DNA of 64,000 nt, taken from Ignavibacteria bacterium (GTDB taxonomy: Bacteria; Bacteroidota; Ignavibacteria; OLB7). The DNA is taken from NCBI GenBank assembly GCA_020635205.1, contig JACKAE010000001.1, positions 372,001-436,000 of the forward strand, given 5' to 3'. Below the pieces are notes generated by a model, which was not told the DNA's origin, did not search any database, and worked only from the letters and a program-made list of their open reading frames with translations. Positions 62,081-64,000 of the stretch are shown here, piece after piece. Position numbers and translations under genes: made by a program. Position 1 is the first letter of the stretch. Each line of letters starts with the position of its first letter.

Positions 62081-62959
62081 ATGAACAAGATGAACTATAT
62101 CGGATGGATTGCGTGCGGAATCTTCGCGATAGCGAGCGGGATTTTCTGGATGGGCTGCGAGGAGACCTTGAGCGGCACTCAGGTTGAAATTCCTTACCGT
62201 GAGGAGATCGTGGTGCAAGGATACTTAACTGCCGACGGAGAAGCCGATACACTCTCGATTATGCGAACGCTCCCTCCGTTAGAAAAGTGGTCGAGTAGTG
62301 CCGCGAGAATCACAGACGCAAGTGCAGTAGTTATCAGTGATGGTGTCGAGTATCCAATGAAGCATATTGGTTCGGGAAAATATGTTGCAGAGGAATTGCG
62401 CGTGGCAATTGGAAAAAGCTATCAATTACGAGTCGACTGGAAGAACTTGAGTGTGACGGCAACCGCAACAATCCCACGCGAACCGGAAATTATCCGAGTC
62501 TACATCGACACGGTGAAGAACGGCTGTGACTACTACTTCGACGAGGACGAACGCCAGCAAACCGATGCGTTGAACTTTATGGTGGAGTACCTCCCTCACG
62601 GAATTAGTCTGAACAATGCCCGATTTGAAATGAGCTATAGGTTCGATACGCTCCAGTATCGAGATGGAAGCTACGGCTACTACTTCTACGACATCGATTC
62701 TTCCGGCACAACAAACAAGGCAGTGTTGTACAACATCTGTTTATATGAAGAAGACTTTCGCCAGAAGATCGACACCCTCTTTGTCTACATGACCGAGTAT
62801 GAAGAGGCCTACACGGCTTACTTCAACACCCGCTACAGTGGAGACGACGACCTCTTCTTCGGCTCCCCGGGTCAGCAACCTGTCTGGAACGTAAAGGGAG
62901 ATGGATTCGGTTGGTTCTTTGGTAGGTCGATAGGGGCAGATACGTTGGTGGTGGAGTAG
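62081..62959 (+). CDS. DUF4249 lipoprotein, probable partner of the TonB receptor
   Basis: 292 residues; hydrophobic start with lipobox WMGC (about Cys25) and then EIPYREEIVVQGYLTADGEADTLSI (in parts), the DUF4249 opening. Usually encoded just after a TonB receptor of the SusC-like/CarboxypepD_reg type and presumed to help ligand capture at the surface. Confidence 0.85.
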   Translation: MNKMNYIGWIACGIFAIASGIFWMGCEETLSGTQVEIPYREEIVVQGYLTADGEADTLSIMRTLPPLEKWSSSAARITDASAVVISDGVEYPMKHIGSGKYVAEELRVAIGKSYQLRVDWKNLSVTATATIPREPEIIRVYIDTVKNGCDYYFDEDERQQTDALNFMVEYLPHGISLNNARFEMSYRFDTLQYRDGSYGYYFYDIDSSGTTNKAVLYNICLYEEDFRQKIDTLFVYMTEYEEAYTAYFNTRYSGDDDLFFGSPGQQPVWNVKGDGFGWFFGRSIGADTLVVE

Positions 62960-63002
62960 AACAAAATACTTAAAGAGATATCAGCTTAGCGACTGATTCT
63001 AC

Positions 63003-63392
63003 TTACCACCGCACATCCACATCATATTTGGTAAAATCTGAATCTTTGGAGAGGATCGTGAGACTTTCAACAGTAGCCTGAGCAATGAACAGTCGGTCGA
63101 ATGGATCACGATGGTGGAAAGGAAGGTGGATATAGGCTTCCAAATGTTCGAGTCTGATAGGTAGCACATCGATTGCGTTCTCTTTGAGTTGTTCTGTGAT
63201 AAACGCATCAAAGGAAAGAGGGGATGATATTTCTAATTTCTTCAACCCCTTTTTGATTGCCATTTCCCACAGACTGCCGGCACTCAAGAGAACGCTTTCG
63301 GATGTAATGACTAAATCTCTCGCAACCTTGCTAAGTTTCGCATCATCAGTGATGAACCAGAGGAAAGTGTGGGTGTCGAGCAGGAGGTGCAT
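63003..63392 (-). CDS. PIN-domain toxin, VapC type
   Basis: 129 residues; acidic PIN site with LLLDTHTFLWF (Asp6), SLWEMAIK (Glu43-like) and DPFDRLFIAQA near 97. Such toxins are RNases, often cutting tRNA or rRNA. Its start shares one base with the antitoxin stop region, the antitoxin gene being upstream. Confidence 0.9.
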   Translation of the reverse strand: MHLLLDTHTFLWFITDDAKLSKVARDLVITSESVLLSAGSLWEMAIKKGLKKLEISSPLSFDAFITEQLKENAIDVLPIRLEHLEAYIHLPFHHRDPFDRLFIAQATVESLTILSKDSDFTKYDVDVRW

Positions 63393-63625
63393 TACATATA
63401 CTCCGAAAAATCCTCCAACGGCTCATCAAAGTCATCCGACATCGCAATCAAGCCTTTAGCACTTCCGGGATGGCGTTGAAAGGTCGTCACCGTTGGAACG
63501 AAAGGGAATAAATAGGTAGAGCCATCTGCTAAGTCGATAGTGATCTCTTTAGGATTCCTTTGGGTTTGATTCGTTAATAGACTGGAAGGGAAGTTCGGCT
63601 GCGGTTGTGATGTTATTGGTTGCAT
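63392..63625 (-). CDS. Antitoxin of the DUF2281 type
   Basis: 77 residues; the last part GSAKGLIAMSDDFDEPLEDF is the DUF2281 antitoxin hallmark that occurs with PIN toxins. N-terminal half (PKEITIDLADGSTYLFPF) likely DNA-binding or dimerising. Overlaps the toxin gene by 1 nt. Confidence 0.85.
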   Translation of the reverse strand: MQPITSQPQPNFPSSLLTNQTQRNPKEITIDLADGSTYLFPFVPTVTTFQRHPGSAKGLIAMSDDFDEPLEDFSEYM

Positions 63626-63651
63626 GATTCTATCCAGTTATCGCTACTCTA

Positions 63652-64000
63652 CTATAACTTCGCAAGCTTTGATTTAAGAGTTTGGTCAATTGACTCAATG
63701 TGCTTAGAGATATTTTCTAAGGCTTTATCAGAGCGTAGTTCATCAACGAAGCCATCATAAAACGTTCGCAAGTCAATCACTGTCACTTCTTTAGTTCTTT
63801 CATCTCCGTCAAAAGAATATATTGCTTCAATAGTAAATCGAGGAGAATGGTTCTGGAAATCAGGATCTTCTTCACGAATATATCCTCCAATTGCGATATG
63901 ATAGAAGAGTTTTTGTCCCGGAGCGAAGGTGTCAATCTCATTGTTAAAGGCATAGGCCTCAGAAAGTTTTCCTTGGTCAGACTGCACTTTATAGCCAAAT
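63652..64000 (-). CDS. Hypothetical protein, 5' end outside the window
   Basis: 116 residues seen; the frame stays open to the window edge (FGYKVQSDQGKLSE), so the real start is beyond 64000. Sequence is acidic, with FTIEAIYSFDGDERTKEVTVIDLRTFYDGF in two parts and a helical C-terminus. It may be a phage-like or toxin-antitoxin neighbour; unrecognised. Encoded just upstream of the antitoxin (27 nt gap). Confidence 0.6.
   Translation of the reverse strand, partial: FGYKVQSDQGKLSEAYAFNNEIDTFAPGQKLFYHIAIGGYIREEDPDFQNHSPRFTIEAIYSFDGDERTKEVTVIDLRTFYDGFVDELRSDKALENISKHIESIDQTLKSKLAKL

Noticed and set aside
1..64000. tRNA or rRNA genes
   Set aside because: No T-arm GGTTCGAATCC-like sequence with matching acceptor stem was noticed on either strand by eye; a covariance-model scan was not possible.

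Overview
The window looks like chromosomal DNA from a free-living bacterium of the Bacteroidota/Chlorobiota (FCB) group, most likely a Chlorobi/Ignavibacteria/Kapabacteria-type lineage rather than a classical Bacteroides. This is inferred from several things: a TonB receptor with an N-terminal carboxypeptidase-regulatory domain next to a DUF4249 lipoprotein, many secreted proteins with the signal-peptide ending QAQ/YAQ, an archaeal/eukaryote-type ProS, an N-terminal IF2 extension of the Bacteroidota kind, and clear GGAGG ribosome binding sites that classical Bacteroidetes usually lack. GC looks close to 50%. I saw no tRNA, rRNA, CRISPR array or prophage.

Layout. 1-11170 (+): translation/RNA cluster nusA-infB-rbfA-truB-ribF-(Rpn-type nuclease)-rpsO-pnp. 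11357-18491 (-): six secreted proteins. Three are paralogous lipoproteins. The other three share a TonB-receptor-like N-terminus that is joined to von Willebrand A domains in two of them and cut short in the third. 18844-24343 (+): a TetR-controlled HlyD/ABC/ABC/permease/permease export operon with a palindromic operator. 24388-24560: a lone copy of an interspersed repeat. 24636-29648 (+): WYL regulator, DUF1272, membrane protein, DinB, cupin, serine hydrolase and an esterase lipoprotein. 29731-32241: two divergent citrate synthases, one fused to a DNA-binding domain. 32251-36593 (+): Nudix hydrolase, a small coupled gene pair, methyltransferase, uridine-kinase-like protein and a ComEC-like metallo-beta-lactamase protein. 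36960-39800: GH38 mannosidase-like protein. 40075-42162 (-): membrane protein/histidine kinase/LuxR-type regulator operon. 42380-43285 (-): lipoprotein preceded by a strongly structured element. 43667-45112 (-): proS. 45374-47521 (+): two VOC proteins and an ArsR/SRPBCC pair. 47631-49991 (-): secreted PDZ protein with about eleven GDD-type repeats. 50049-51650: repeat cluster enclosing a RAYT/IS200-like transposase. 51680-56869 (-): kinase-like protein, MOSC, NRAMP-like transporter and four small, mostly secreted proteins. 57028-62959: cupin and amino-acid permease, a YciI-like protein, then TonB receptor and DUF4249. 63003-64000 (-): VapBC-type toxin-antitoxin and a partial gene.

The most unusual material is (i) the TonB-plug/vWA chimeras at 13819-18491, (ii) the PDZ plus GDD-repeat protein, (iii) a 90-nt element at 43367-43456 that can fold as a three-way junction or serve as a 22-bp-phased operator array, (iv) the RAYT-like gene whose last codons lie inside the repeat family around it, and (v) the divergent citrate synthase pair with a palindrome between the genes. 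Functions come from sequence motifs and remembered families only; no database search was run.
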